DNA of 64,000 bases from Microvelia longipes (GCA_018340805.1 JACMZG010001870.1:53920073-53984072); one strand, 5' to 3'; counted from the stretch's first letter, positions 10,252-22,343 are shown. Made by a program: numbers and translations. Notes: generated by a model from the letters alone, not told the origin.

Positions 10252-13118
10252 ATCTCGGAAGAAAATCTAAAAATAGTGTCATATAATGTTTGTGGCTTAC
10301 AGAAAAAATTGTGGAATCCTGAATTTGTTAATTTTTTATCTAAGTTTGATATTTTTATTTTGATTGAAACTTTTGTAGAAGTAAGTTAAGAAAATGATCT
10401 CAACAAATATTTTAAAAATTTCCTTTTTCTGTGGGTACCAGCAACCATGGTAAATGTAAGAGGCAGAGCAAGTGGTGGCATGCTTTTAGGCATTAAGCGA
10501 TTATCTAAGTATTATTGTAGCATGTCTTTTAAAAACCAGCTTGGTATTAATTTTGTTCATGTAAAAAGCCTTAATCTAGATTTGAAAGTAGTGCCAATAT
10601 ATTTAAACTGCAATAATTGGGAAAGTGATTTCGAATCACTACAAGTTTTTATGAGAGGCACGGATTTAGGGGACTTGATTATTCTGGGCGATTATAATGT
10701 TCGCATTGGCAATCTACAAGTACTCCCTGATGAAATACATTTGCCTGCTGGAATTTTCCATGAAAGGCAATCAAAAGACCTTCTCATAAATAGCAGAGGT
10801 CAGGAATTGTTAAGTTTGTGCTGTGAATTTGGTCTTACTATATTAAATGGTAGAACCTCAAGCGATAAATTAGGAGAATTTACTTGTTTTGGTCCTAGAG
10901 GCAATTCAGTAAATGATCTAGTATGTATTAGTTCAACTTTAATCTCAAATGTAAAGGGGTTTGAGGTTTTACCATTTATTTCTTCAGACCATCTGCCAGT
11001 TAATGTTAATCTCTGTTTTAGCTTGCAAACTAATGTTGAAAATCATAAAATACTTCCTTTAGTGCCTAGTTTTGGGTGGAAGCAAGAGTATCAGGATAAG
11101 TATTGCAAAGAAATGGTTCTCTTTTTAAATTCAGTAAATGATATAGACAGGTTGGAGAGTTCAGGAGAAGCGGGTAATATTATTAAAGATGTAGTAGATG
11201 GCATCTCAATGGTAGCAAGTAAGTTTCAATGTTCCAAGCAATCCAAGGCAGTTGTTTTTAAACAAGAATGGTATGACTTTGATTGTTTCAATCAAAGAAA
11301 GAGAGTTTTTGCAATGTTAAACTTGAAACGTAAAAAAGCAAATGACTATGTTAAGAAGCTTTATAAAAGAGAAGAGCTTAAATATAAAGAATTGTGTTTG
11401 TTAAAGAAAAAAGCTTTTAAGTATGTAATGGTTCAAGATTTAACCTATGCAAAAGACTCTAAGGATTTCTGGACCATTGCTAATAAATTTAAACAAAAAA
11501 GATTTATTTGTACTGAGAATATTAAACCAGGAGAGTGGGTTACATATTTCCAGTCTCTTCTGAACCCTCCAACTAATGTTTTAGAATGTGTATTTATTGG
11601 ACCATTAAACTATGACTCTGTTTTAGATTGTTATTTTTCTGTATATGAACTTAAAACCGTGCTTAAATCAACAAAAAATAATAAAGCCCCAGGGATGGAC
11701 AGAATCAGTTATGAGTTCTACAAGTATGGACCACCTGAACTTTTAGATAAACTATCTGTACTTTTCTCTAAACTGTATAATGAAGGCTACACTCCAGAAA
11801 TTTTGGAGAATCAATAATATTTCCTTTGTATAAAAAAGGAGATGTGGAGATGCCTTGTAATTATCGGGGAATCTCCTTCATTAATACCATAGCAAAATTA
11901 TTTACAGCTATTTTATTATTACGTCTAGAGGCCTGGGTGTCTAAACATCATGTTCTAAATGAGTATCAGGCTGGGTTTCGGAGGGGTTACTCTACCGTGG
12001 ACAATGTTTATAATTTGATATCTATGGTCCAGTTAGTGTCAGCTCAAAAAAATGGTAAGCTTTATGTTTTCTTTGTGGATTTTTCAGCTGCTTTTGATAG
12101 CATTCTTCGCAAGGCACTCCTTCATAAACTGAAGGTCATGGGTGTTTCAAGTAAATTTGTAACTATATTAGAATCATTGTTCAAAAATACAAAAGCAAGA
12201 GTGTGGACTAAAGAAGGGCTCTCAGAAGCTTTTGAAACATGCTCTGGAGTACGTCAGGGTTGCTTACTATGCCCATTGCTCTTTGCTCTCTTCTTAAATG
12301 ATCTTTACGATGCAGTAGGCGGGGGGCTTAGAATTGGTGGTAAACTTATTAGAGTCTTGCTTTACGCAGATGACATTATTCTTGTAGCCTCTGACCCCAG
12401 AGTTCTTCAGTTTATGATTGACTGTCTTGCAGAATATTGTCGAGTTTGGAATTTACAAGTTAACTTAAGTAAATCCAAAATAATGATATTTGGTAAAGGG
12501 GGCAGGAGAGCAAGAAATGAGCACTGGAGTTATAGAAAAGTTAATATTGAAGTGGTATCAAATTATAAATATCTAGGTATTGTAATGTCTCCGAGGCTCA
12601 GCTTTGATACTCATTTAAAAGAAAAATTGCTTAATTCCAAAATAAGTATAGGTTGTCTCTGGAGGCAACTTTTTCAAGATAACCAAATTAGTTTTGAGGA
12701 TAAAGTAAAGGTTTTTGATTCAATCGTAAGGACTGGAATGTGCTACGGCTCTCAAATTTGGGGTTTAAAAAGTATGATACTGTAGAGCAACTTCAAAGAT
12801 TTTTCCTAAAAAAGATACTCTTGCTTCCAACCAAAACGCCTAACTGTATGGTACAACTTGAAACAGGCTTAGAATCTCTCTTTGTGTTCACTATGAGAAC
12901 TCATATCAACTATGTTTTATAAACCCTTGAAATGGACAAAGCTAGACTGCCTAACTTTTTCTCAAACCTCTTAATAGAAAAAAATGTAGGATGAAAAAAA
13001 GTTTGGGAAGATTGGTTACAAAAATTAAACCTTGTCATAGATTGGAAAGATTTGAAAAGTGTCAGAGAGGCCTCAAAATGTATTTTAAGTGAAATAAAAT
13101 TGCATGAAGTATGTGTGT
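10252..13118 (+). pseudogene. LINE C ORF2 (endonuclease + RT)
   Basis: Endonuclease: ENLKIVSYNVCGL, a stop near 10387, LIILGDYNVRIGN, then FISSDHLPVNV (the SDH catalytic motif). RT: NKAPGMDRISYEF, CNYRGISFINTIAKLF, QAGFRRGYSTVDN, FVDFSAAFDS, GVRQGCLLCPLLF, and LLYADDIILVAS with the intact YADD catalytic pair near 12363-12375, then LQVNLSKSKIMIFG. Lesions: stop near 10387, one-base shifts near 11815, 12780 and 12960. The long open stretches (10447-11817 and 11826-12785) show this is a fairly young copy. Confidence 0.88.
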
Positions 13119-14019
13119 GTATACTTGGATCAGCTTTTATCCTTCACTGGCTGTACAGTGTGGTCATATTGTGATGATACTGTTTTGGTCATTGAGGGGG
13201 ACAGCTGGTCGGAGGTATTTAAACAATCTAATATCTGTCTATACCTTGTTAAAACCTGGCTTGATCATAACAGACTCACTTTAAATTCACTGAAATCGAG
13301 TTATTTGACCTTTGGAATTACCAAAGCAACACTGCCTCAAAATGATGGAAATTTAATAATAAAATCACATGACTCTTTGCCTAATTTTAGAACATAAAAG
13401 TGTTGTTCAATATTTAGGAATACTTATTGATCAACATTTGAAATGGGACTTTCATATTAATAATTTAATAAAAAAAGTACGACAGTTTTATTACGTCTTC
13501 TTTATTATGCAAAGATTTGCCAGTAGATTAGTTTTAAGATCTCTGTATTTTGCTCTGATACAATCCAGATTACAGTATGGTGTTGTAGGGTGGGGTGGAG
13601 CAGGTATTACCTTGCTCAACCCCCTTTACAACACTCAAAAAAGGATTATAAAAATAATCCTCAGAAAAAAGTTAGATTACAGTACAGAGAAACTATTTAA
13701 AGATTTTTAAGTCCAACATTTATTGAAAATTATAAATTACAAAGCAATTTTTCAGCTATATAAGGATAAGAATATTTTTATTAAAAAAATTGACCATGAT
13801 CCACTTCTAAACATACAAAAATCCGTTCAAACTAGATCCATGGACCAACTAAAATATTTAGTTCCAAAAATGAAAACTGCTTTTGGGCAAAAATCTTTTA
13901 TCTATAGGGGTACAGATCTCATTAATTCCTTACCTAAGGAATTAAGGGTTGTTACTGTTACAGATATAAAAAAATTCAAAACTGAACTAAAAAAAATTTT
14001 TAATGAAGACTCTTCTTAA
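13119..14019 (+). pseudogene. LINE A RT C-terminus, right of LINE C
   Basis: Starts with the right copy of the long direct repeat (13119-13547), containing YCDDTVLVIEGDSW (the RT catalytic motif as YCDD, here better preserved than in the left copy), LIDQHLKWDFHI, then new sequence: SRLQYGVVGWGGAG and NTQKRIIKIILRKK, and the terminal NSLPKELRVVTVTDIKKFK. The protein ends at TAA, 14017-14019; AT-rich sequence follows. Confidence 0.85.
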
Positions 14020-14030
14020 TTAATTTTATT

Positions 14031-14846
14031 ATTATTTATCATCATTATTTTTAATCTAGTTTAAAAGCAGAACAAAATCAAAGATTATTAGTTCTATCAC
14101 ATAAACAAAGTATTACTATTGATGTTCAATTATTGAAACAATTAAAAATTATATAATATTATTTAACAATATACAATAACAATATTATTAAAAAGCAATA
14201 ATCTTTCCCCTTTTTTAATTTATCATTCTTAATTTATAAAATTATTTTACAACTTTTAAAAAAATTATAAGATAATATATACTACTAGCTGCAATTATAA
14301 TGATTTTCTTTTTTCTCTAAGTAATTTCTCTAAATATAATTTTATATTTTTTTCTTACAAGTAACTACTTATTTTAAATTTCTATTTTTTTTGTTAACAG
14401 GATATTTTCTTTTATATTTCTTATTTCTCAATCTATTTTATAACTTCTAAACAACATCACTATCAGGTGTTGCTGAGCTCAGGACTGAGTCATTTATCTC
14501 TCTGTTGTGTATTGACTATCCTTGTGTTTTGTAGAAGTAACTATTTGACAGAGAATACAGGCCAGTCCGAGAGTCTGCCATGTCACTTATTTTGTTAAAA
14601 CTTTAAACTAAATTTTCTTTAAATATACCAGCAATGGCACAGCATGCATGGTCTGAGTCTGCCAATCTAAAGCACTGTGTTTTACAGTTTTAGCAATAGC
14701 ATGGAAAGTTAAACCCAATTTTTCAAGCTTATACAATTTTAAACAATGAATTTTATTAAATTTTTAACCATCGAAAGGAGGTTAGGTCCATGTCTCTGTC
14801 TATGAATTTGCTGTTTGAAATGTTAATTTAGAACTTTGTGCTACAG
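14031..14846. other. AT-rich intron sequence, no gene seen
   Basis: Begins with the LINE A 3' tail, then AT-rich sequence without recognisable motifs up to the exon 5 acceptor. Confidence 0.5.
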
Positions 14847-15051
14847 TGTGCTTAGCAGTCTAATAGTAGAGATCCTTAGTGGATGGCTTCTGCTACCTTT
14901 GTCTTCAGTAGCAGATCCAGCTGTACCCAACAGTCTGCTACTGCTGCTACTTAACCAGACCTACTCCTCATCTCACTCATCTGCCCTTGAGGAGAAAGTA
15001 GAGTTGCTTGCTAACTTTGCCAACAAGTCTAGTGGTCTCCAGTCTAATAGC
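14847..15051 (+). CDS. SNX14: SNX14 exon 5: end of PXA domain
   Basis: Acceptor CTACAG, donor GTAAGT. One base completes Thr from exon 4, then 68 codons. Encodes VLSSLIVEILSGWLLLPLSS, VADPAVPNSLLLLLLNQTYS and EEKVELLANFANK. The pattern REIL(S/T)G..LLPxxxxxADPxxxNxLL is the conserved C-terminal part of PXA in the whole SNX13/14/19/25 group. The intron before it is about 12 kb and holds the satellites and nested LINEs described elsewhere. Confidence 0.93.
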
Positions 15052-15509
15052 GTAAGTCTGCTTCCTTGTATATCTTGAAATGTTTTATTTATGTAGACTT
15101 TCAACTCTACTTGAAGCAAACCTTATTCATTGATAATTTGATAGTTTTGTTGCTTGCAATTTGACTACAGTTTAGTTGAGAAACATAAATACTAACAGAT
15201 TATTTGTCTAAAGTAAAAGAAATACTGTCAGTTATGGTTTAAATTTAAAAGTAACTGTTGTTCTTGAGCAAGTTCTAATGTTTAGTTAATAGGTTATATC
15301 TGAGAAAATTTTATCAAAAATTTCAATAAATTTAAAGCTATCAACAATTTTTTTTCAGAATCAGCTTCTGTTGATCCTTCCCTGTGCTTAAGATATTCCT
15401 CCACCAAATTGAGCTTGACACCATGAGGTGGAGCTGCAGCTACACCTGACCTTATAGATTGATATTACATTTTTATTGAATTAATATGATCAATTTTGCT
15501 GTGAGGTAG

Positions 15510-15624
15510 GCACTGATGGCAGATATGTGCAGCATGATGAAAGACAGATCTCTATTATGCTGGTTCATGCAGTTCCTCAAGGATCGTGGATCTCTCCACA
15601 TCCTCCAGTTTGTACTTGATGTAG
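15510..15624 (+). CDS. SNX14: SNX14 exon 6: start of RGS domain
   Basis: Acceptor GGTAG with a poor pyrimidine tract, donor GTTCGT (weak). Starts phase 0, ends with one base. Encodes ALMADMCSMMKDRSLLCWFM and QFLKDRGSLHILQFVLDV. The F(M)xFLKxxGxxHxLQFxLxVEEF pattern is the first helix pair of the RGS domain. In SNX14 this domain is degenerate and not thought to be a strong GTPase activator for G-alpha; that is family knowledge, not visible here. Confidence 0.9.
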
Positions 15625-15901
15625 GTTCGTATCTTCCATTCTACCATTTCACAAACATAATTAAACTTGTATATATAATTTTTTAAATTTCAAAAAACCT
15701 CTACAATTAGACAACAACAAGAAGTGAAACTTTTTTGCTTCTTCTGTGCCCTACAATGAATTTGTTAAGTTTTTAGTTTGCCATTTACTTGTTTTTAATG
15801 TTGATAGTCCAAGAATGGGAAATAAAACAAAATAATTATTGTGATGACGTATTGGTCAAACTGGCCATAATCATGCCAAAAAAAGAAAACAGAAAATTTG
15901 T

Positions 15902-16003
15902 TATTAATCCATTTATATTATTAACCCATTCATGTTAGTAATCAATTCATGTTAGTAATCCATTCATGTTAGTAATCCATTCATGCTAGTAATCCATTCA
16001 TGG
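15902..16003. repeat. 20-bp minisatellite TTAGTAATCCATTCATG
   Basis: Five tandem, slightly varied 18-20 bp copies of AATCCATTCATGTTAGT. Intron 6. The flanks (15625-15901, 16004-16250) show nothing recognisable. Confidence 0.9.
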
Positions 16004-16253
16004 ACAATAAACATTAAAAATAAGTTCAAAGGGGTCTGTATACAGACAGTTCAACAACTTGATTTACTTGTTTTTAAAATTTTCTATATTTTTCAATGTA
16101 ATGAGTCTATTCATCCGACTGATACCAAGCGATGACCATCCTTTCAAAGTTGTTAAAAAGTTGTTTTAAAGTTGAGGGTGATAACAAGTGCTATCAGTGA
16201 TAACATCTCGATCTGAGTTTTTATTAATATTTAATATTAACTATACCTCTAAT

Positions 16254-16543
16254 TATGGCCAATGTGTGCATTTCATGTACACAAGAGGTAAGTGAATCTT
16301 GTGCAATTTACAAATGTGATGGATGTGAAAACATAATGCATAAAAACTGCTCGGGATTGAGAGCCTCTGAAGTCAAGTGATGGATTACACTAAGGGGTCC
16401 GAACACTCAAATTTTACTGCATTTTATGTAAAAACTCATCAATTATTGACTTAATTAAAGAAATTAAAGATTTAAAAGAAGAATTCACACAAATGAGAAA
16501 ACTAATCTTGCAACCAAGTACCGGAAACGAAAACATGAATAGA
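16254..16543 (+). pseudogene. PHD-finger ORF1 fragment of a LINE
   Basis: ATG at 16254: MANVCISCTQEVSESCAIYK, CDGCENIMHKNCSGLRASEV; after a TGA and a shift, CILCKNSSIIDLIKEI then a short coiled coil (KDLKEEFTQMRKL). The C-x2-C, C-x2-C, H-x2-C, C-x2-C spacing is a PHD zinc finger. PHD fingers with a coiled coil are known in ORF1 of some CR1/jockey-group LINEs, so I read it as such rather than a host gene. It stops where the antisense LINE B begins. Confidence 0.6.
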
Positions 16544-16544
16544 A

Positions 16545-19500
16545 TAGAATAGAAAAATATTTTTATTTACATTAAAATACAAAAAGTATTTGCGTAAATA
16601 GTCAAAACTAAAATTCAACTCACATTACAACTAAATTTTATAAAAAAAATTAATTAAATTAAATAATTATAAATTAATTAATTATTAAATTAAACATGTT
16701 GTCTTAATTACATAAAATTGCAACAAAAAACATTCTGGTAGGAAAGGAAACAAAATTTTAACTAGGTATATTTGAAATAAAAAGGAACAATTTAGTCATT
16801 GAAAAGAAAATGGTATTAACTTTTAAAAAATACTAAAAATAAATATAAAAAAATTATGCATCAGTTTTATTTTTAATAAGAGGTTTCTTTTTCCTATTTA
16901 AAAAATCTTCAACAGTGTAGTATGTATTTTCTAAAAGAAGCTTCTTAATATTTTTTAAAAAAGTATCATCATCAATTCCATTTTTAAAAACTATCTTCAA
17001 TACTGTTGTACAAAATCATACTATTGTATTCACAAGTTTTTTTTGTAGTGAGTTTTATGTTTTTTTTAATTTTTAAATTCTTTTTATTTCTTGTTTCATA
17101 AACATGACAGGCTTGAGAATTATTACAATAACCTAAATTATTTCTTGCATGCTTTACACATTCTAATATATATAGTGCAGTACTTGTCAAAATTTTTTTC
17201 TCTTTAAATAATTTTTTGCAACTAGATCCTATTTTTTTCTTAAATATTATGCGTAATATTTTTTTTTTGTAATCTTAAAATTTTTTTTGCAAATGGTGAT
17301 TTCCCCCATAAGATAATCCCATAAAGTTTTGACTGAAAGAGACCAAAGTAAAGATTAATTAGATTTTTATCAGAAAGCGATCTTTTAAATGATTTAATTA
17401 AATAGATAGATTTATTAAGTTTTTTAGCAAGAGAATCTATATGTTGTTCCCAGCTAAGTTTATTATTTAAAATCATGCCTAAATATCTAACGTTTTCATA
17501 TTCTTTTAATTTTTCATGGTTTATGTATAAGTTATATTTATGAATTGATTTTTTATTACCTTTGAAATAAATATATTCAGTTTTGCTTGAGTTTATTTAA
17601 TGCCCAAATGAAAAGCTTATTTAGTTCAATATTTATTGTATTATTTAAACGTATCTTTTTATCTACAATACATTTTAATTTCACACTGGTCTAGTGCCTT
17701 CACTATATCATTTATATATAAAATAAAAAGAAGAGGCCCCAATATAGAGCCTTGAGGCACCCCTCTGTTTATTTTGCGTTGGCTGGATTTACAAGTTTGG
17801 CCATTTAACCCTTTAAGTTCAGTATACTGATACCTGTCTGTTAGATAGGAGGCTATGAGTTTTAACTCCTCTAAGCCCAAGGCAATATAATTTATGGAGC
17901 AACATCTCGTGCTCCACCAGATCAAACGCCTTAGAGAAATCAACCAGTACTACAACTGAGTTGACTCCTTCATCCAATTTCGCTTGAATTTCATCAATGG
18001 TGCCTACAATTGCTTTGATGGTCGAGCTGTTCTTTTTAAAACCATACTGCCTAGCAGTGATCAATTTATATTTTGTTACGAAAGAAAAAAGCCTTTTATA
18101 TAATATCTTCTCAAAAATCTTTGAAAGGATTGGCAAAACAGAAACAGGTCTGTAATTATTTACATCCTTCGAATCTCCTTTCTTAAATAAAGGAGTAAGC
18201 TTAGCAACCTTCAACTTTAAAGGAAAAATCCCTTGCTCAAGCATAAGATTAATTATAAAAGTTAGAGGTTTCAAAATAAAAGGTTCTATAAATTTAATGA
18301 TTTTATTATTCATGAAATATATGTCATAAGAAGTTTTATTTTTCATTTCTTTTATAATATTTTTTACTTCACCTTCAGTAGCCTCTTCCAAAAATATAGA
18401 ATTTGCATGTTTATACAATTTGGATTTGTATTGTTCTTTCAAATCTTTAGGAGGATCTTGCAGTTTCACATCAGGAAGTGTAGTAAAATATTTGTTAAAT
18501 TCCTCTGCTGCCTCTGTTTTTTCCAGAAATTTATTATTAACTTTTAATTTCACAGATTCCGGGCCACAACTTTCTGAATTACTTTCTTTTACCACTTTCC
18601 ATAGTCCTTTATTATAGTTTTCTATATTTTCAATTTTTTCATTAACATGCATTTTTTTAGCTTCTTTTATCACTTTTTTGTATAATCTTCTATATTTTTC
18701 CAAAACTTTTCTATCATCTTTTCTTATCATCATATTATTTAAATTTCTACTTGATACCTTAATTCCTTTTGTGACCCATGATTTTTTATTTGTTTTAACA
18801 TTTTTGGTTTTTACTGGCATAGCATTATTTATAATAGACAAAAGCTTATCATGAAAAGTATTATAAATATAATTCACATCTTTATCCTTACTAAGTACAA
18901 TTTCATCCCAGGTTTCTTGCTCAAGTTTAGCTTTAATTTCCTGAAGACTATCTTGTGTAATAATCCTATTGTGAATCTTTTTATTAATTTTCAAATTTAC
19001 ACTTGATCCTGGCAGATTTACTATTTGACCCCTGTGATCGGATAGGCCTAATTCAACAACTTTCATATCAATCTTGGATCTAGGTAGATCTGATACCACA
19101 TAATCTAAACAGGTTTTAGAAGTTCCACTTATTCTAGTGGGCTCTTTGCAATAGTTTTTGAGATTAAATCTAGAAAAAATCCCTATAAGATCTTTCTTTT
19201 GCCTAGCCTTTAACTTCTTTTTTGTAATAAAATCAACATTCAAATCACCTGTCAGGAGTAATTTAAAATTGTTTTCGAAATTATAAACTTTAGACAATAA
19301 AAGTTCTAATTTCTTAAAAAACATCATAAGATCCTTTTTCAGATCTATATATATTTAATATTATATATTTAACATCTTGTCTCTTTTTACCTTTTATTTG
19401 GATCGCACTACATTCCAAATTTAATTCTTCACTAATATTTTCAAGATCAAGTCGATTTTTAATTTCATAGTTGTTTTTCAGAATTTTTTTACACCATACG

Positions 19501-19960
19501 GAAGTACCCCCGTGTCTGTATGATTTCCGATTAAAAGATGAAATTAACTCATAGTCTTGGATATTAAAGGAATTTATTTCATCATCCACACACCAATGTT
19601 CACTCAGGCACAAAATGTCAAATCTGTGTTCTTGCAAAATTACCTCTAACTCATTAATTTTATTTTTTAGACACTGCATATTTTGAGAAAAAATAGTAAT
19701 TCTATTTTTAATTTTACTATTAAATGTTTCAGCATTGTTGTGCTTACTTGTCCTGTCATCATCAGCAGCAGGATTATTCTGGTTTTGTCATATAGAAGAA
19801 ATATTGACATTTTCCTTCATACATAAATGTTCCATAATATATTTTTCCCAGCATTCAGCAATTTTTTGTTTACAATGTATTTACATTTATGAAATATTAT
19901 GTTTTATGAATATGTATTTACATTATCAAAACGGGAAACTGTCACCTAATCAAGCATTTG
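16545..19960 (-). mobile_element. jockey-like LINE (LINE B), antisense
   Basis: Minus-strand LINE with its 3' tail at about 16545 (AT-rich, AGAATAGAATAG at the edge) and its 5' part near 19960. It holds an endonuclease, RT and C-terminal tail, reading leftward. Inserted in or next to the + strand PHD-finger ORF1. RT text GVPQGSILGPLLFILYINDI and NYRPVSVLP are typical of the jockey group. The 5' limit is uncertain because the sequence runs into a (TA)n tract. Confidence 0.85.
16984..19790 (-). pseudogene. LINE B ORF2 (endonuclease-RT)
   Basis: Reads leftward. Endonuclease: ITIFSQNMQCLKNKINEL, FDILCLSEHWC, frameshift at 19320, LLLTGDLNVDF, SDHRGQIV. Linker and RT: KSWVTKGIKVSSRNLN, LKVAKLTPLFKKGDSKDVNN, YRPVSVLPILSKIFEK, VVVLVDFSKAFDLVEHEML, then after a shift NRGVPQGSILGPLLFILYIN. 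The YxDD motif is lost: the text stops after KMYC at 17660 in an indel or deletion. The remainder has NNKLSWEQHIDSLAKKLNKS and a C-terminal tail LYILECVKHARNN...HVYETRNKKNL. The longest open stretch is 502 codons (19327-17819). Confidence 0.88.
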
Positions 19961-20005
19961 TTACCGAAAATGAAAACCTTAATAAAGAAAAGGTAACAAA
20001 AAACA

Positions 20006-20010
<5 letters not shown>

Positions 20011-20067
<57 letters not shown>

Positions 20068-20086
20068 ATATATAATATATTTTATA

Positions 20087-20171
<85 letters not shown>
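20011..20171. repeat. (TA)n microsatellite
   Basis: About 160 bp of TA with short interruptions (20060-20110), ending 53 bp before exon 7. Confidence 0.97.
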
Positions 20172-20173
<2 letters not shown>

Positions 20174-20223
20174 CAGAGTGGGCAGAGTTATTATAATTGA
20201 TGTGTTGCATTGTTTGTTAACAG

Positions 20224-20379
20224 AGGAGTTTAACCGTCGAATGCTGAGTCCAGATCTAGAGAGTGAGGAGTTGGACACCCTATATAGAGATGCCTGGGAC
20301 CTGTATTCGGTGTACTTCAGTCCTCACTCCCCTGACAACATAGGACTGTCGTCTGATCTGGTTCTTCAGATGAGGAAAG
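20224..20379 (+). CDS. SNX14: SNX14 exon 7: RGS domain
   Basis: Acceptor TTAACAG, donor GTATGA. Two bases complete Glu, then EFNRRMLSPDLESEELDTLY, RDAWDLYSVYFSPHSPDNIG and LSSDLVLQMRK, ending with one base. VEEFNxRxLxPxL matches vertebrate SNX14 directly. The exon lies 50 bp downstream of a long (TA)n tract (20011-20171), the remains of repeats in the intron. Confidence 0.93.
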
Positions 20380-20569
20380 GTATGACAGAGCTCCACTAAC
20401 ACTCCATCAACTCTTCACCTGACTCATGTCTTGTCAGGAAATTACAATGCTTCTGTATAACATTCTATACTATGCTCAATTCTTATAAAAACTTGTTAGT
20501 TAACTAATTATAATCTTACATATTTCCAAACTTTTATTACATTTCAAAGAGTCTTTCTCTTTAAGGAGA

Positions 20570-20909
20570 GCTGAGCCAAACAGAATCTCTAAAAAATAAA
20601 AAAAAACTTGGACCTGTTCCATTCCATTCAGGGTCCCAAAAACATAGATAAGGACCTTTTCGCAACAAAAAATTTAATTCTGAATTTGACCAAAAATTTT
20701 CCTGACTCAGCAAACCAGGTTAATGACGTCACAATAACCTGGTTTTCAATATATCCTGGTTCCTATTGAACCCTCCCCAAGTTTGATTTTTGTTGATCAA
20801 TGTTGTGATCGATAGTGTGTGATTAGGAAAACTTTTATTTAACAATAGAAAGATAGCAGGTTTATAAGAAAGTGTCAAGCAATACTTACATACATACACA
20901 CACACACAG

Positions 20910-20968
<59 letters not shown>

Positions 20969-21260
20969 TAATATATATTATTTTTTTTTTTTTTTTTTTT
21001 TTGCAAAATGTATTTTTTCATGATCAGGGACCTCTGAAACAATTATATTTATATAGGAGTGAAATCAGACATTAGGCCTAAAATATCTCAGTCAAAAAAG
21101 AAAAGACAAACGAGTCAAATAATTAATTAAAAATAGAATTTACAGAGATACTAACACTGCTGCTCAATTGCTGGAGAGAAGAATTAAAGAGTTTGTCGTG
21201 TTGCGAGGTTTGACTCCTGCCATGACACCTATCCCATTAGTGACTATATTCAAAGGAAAC
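20570..21260 (-). mobile_element. family B fold-back element, degraded copy B3
   Basis: Shares blocks with 56160-56610: AACCTGGTTTTCAAT with GTTAATGACGTCAC before it, AAGAAAGTGTC before a (TA)n tract (20911-20980, followed by poly-T), GGGACCTCTGAAAC and GCCATGACACCTATCCCATT. Older than the copies at 54-58 kb, judging by many substitutions. No ORF. Confidence 0.65.
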
Positions 21261-22130
21261 GGTCCAAAGTCGATCTACTTTAAGTGACCAAAAAATAAAA
21301 AAAAAAACATGGTAAATTACTGGAAACAAAAAATTACAGTTGATAAAAAATAAATTTTGAGTAGGGTGTTGTTTTCAATGTTTTTTGGGTGATAAATTGA
21401 ATAAAGCCAGTCTGAAGCTGATACGACAATTTAAAGTGACCAAAAAGTCAAAAGAACATTAATCAATTTCCGTTAACCTAAAATACAGCCAGTTAACTAC
21501 TTATTTCAAGTGGGGAGCGAGTTTAATGAAAATGTTCCTGAGTCAATACAAGCACTCAAAGCCAGGTACCAGGTTTGAGCACTACTCAAAGTAAGCACAC
21601 TCAAAGCCAGGGTACCTGGGTTTGAGCACTTAAAGTACTTAAAGCCATGGTACCTGGGTTTGAGCACTTACAGTACTCAAAGCCAGGTACAAATCCAGTG
21701 GACGATAATTTTTTATGGTTTTGTTTTTAGTTATATGAGCTTATAAGTACAAAATAATTCTGCTGCAGTCTTCTTGTCAGACAGTTTTCTTTAGAATGTG
21801 TGTCTCCAGACTTAACAACCCATTTATCAAGCACTGCTTGTACTTTAAGCATTTTTCCTATATTTTTTAAAGGAAATGTGCTGAAACCTTTAAAGATAAG
21901 CACTAACTGAGCTTTAAGCTAGAGCAAATAATAGTGCGCACTGTCAATTTTTGAGGCATAGTTTTGTATTACCAACAGGATAATTATGTGCGTTTTCTTT
22001 TTAAATACAGACAAAATGAGTTACTAGCAGTGCTTGATAATTGAGTAACTGTTTAGGATATAAAGCATAAAGCAGAACCTTAAGCAAGAAATGAGTTGTT
22101 AAGCTGGAAAAACACATTTCGAAGGATATT
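21261..22130 (+). mobile_element. family B element, degraded copy B4
   Basis: Resembles 57040-57960 in the same orientation: GTCCAAAGTCGATCTACTTT, GAGTAGGGTGTTGTTTTCAA, a GGTACCTGGGTTTGAGCAC block repeated three times (21560-21700), then the hairpin-end block with GACAAAATGAGTTACTAGCA and CAGTGCTTGATAATTGAGTA. It lies head to head with B3. Its right end is lost near 22130. Confidence 0.6.
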
Positions 22131-22343
22131 ATCCCGATGTGCAGACCACTGTGACAGAATTTGTGACAGAGACTCTTGAGGGTTCCTTAATACTTTAATG
22201 ATTCTTGAAGAGTTGTTAAAGAGGTCTTTGTACTTCCTTTCCTGGCGTGAAGTCGGGCCTGGAAAATGCTGACTCATATTGTACTGCTTCAAAAAAATTT
22301 CATTATATTTCAAAATAATATACATTAAATCATGAAGAAACAT
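22080..22343 (-). other. unidentified open frame, 87 codons
   Basis: Minus-strand frame with balanced composition: YNMSQHFPGPTSRQERKYKD, LFNNSSRIIKVLRNPQESLS, QILSQWSAHRDNILRNVFFQ. It looks more protein-like than most chance frames here and overlaps the edge of a family B copy. I recognise no domain. It may be a decayed transposon ORF or chance. Confidence 0.2.

Larger units (their letters stand above)
9172..13118 (+). mobile_element. L1-like LINE (LINE C), 3'-truncated
   Basis: About 3.95 kb with a 5' UTR (9172-9412), ORF1 (9413-10247) and ORF2 (10252 to the right edge). Coiled-coil ORF1 with an RRM-type domain, an apurinic-type endonuclease and RT with YADD are in the L1-like order. ORF2 still reads as protein (VWEDWLQKLN, then EIKLHEVCV) right up to 13118, so the element has no 3' UTR or poly-A: it is cut at the 3' end, unusual for a target-primed insertion. 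Confidence 0.8.
6741..14030 (+). mobile_element. jockey-like LINE (LINE A), twice interrupted
   Basis: Non-LTR retrotransposon in three pieces: 6741-6906 (linker text KPWISQGL), 7768-9171 and 13119-14030, separated by a Tigger-like insertion and by LINE C. RT blocks: RGGSGPGFDGL, NYRPISL, LDLGKAFDTIDH, then a C-terminal FNSLP-type end (YRGTDLINSLPKELR, up to 13994-14019). 5'-truncated at 6741. Several indels break the frame. GxxPGxDGL, FxKAFDxxxH and the LxSLP end are typical of the jockey/CR1 group. Confidence 0.85.

Noticed and set aside
8748..13547. LINE C flanks called as a simple target-site duplication
   Set aside because: Far too long for normal target-primed insertion, and LINE C lacks a 3' end; reported as an anomaly instead.
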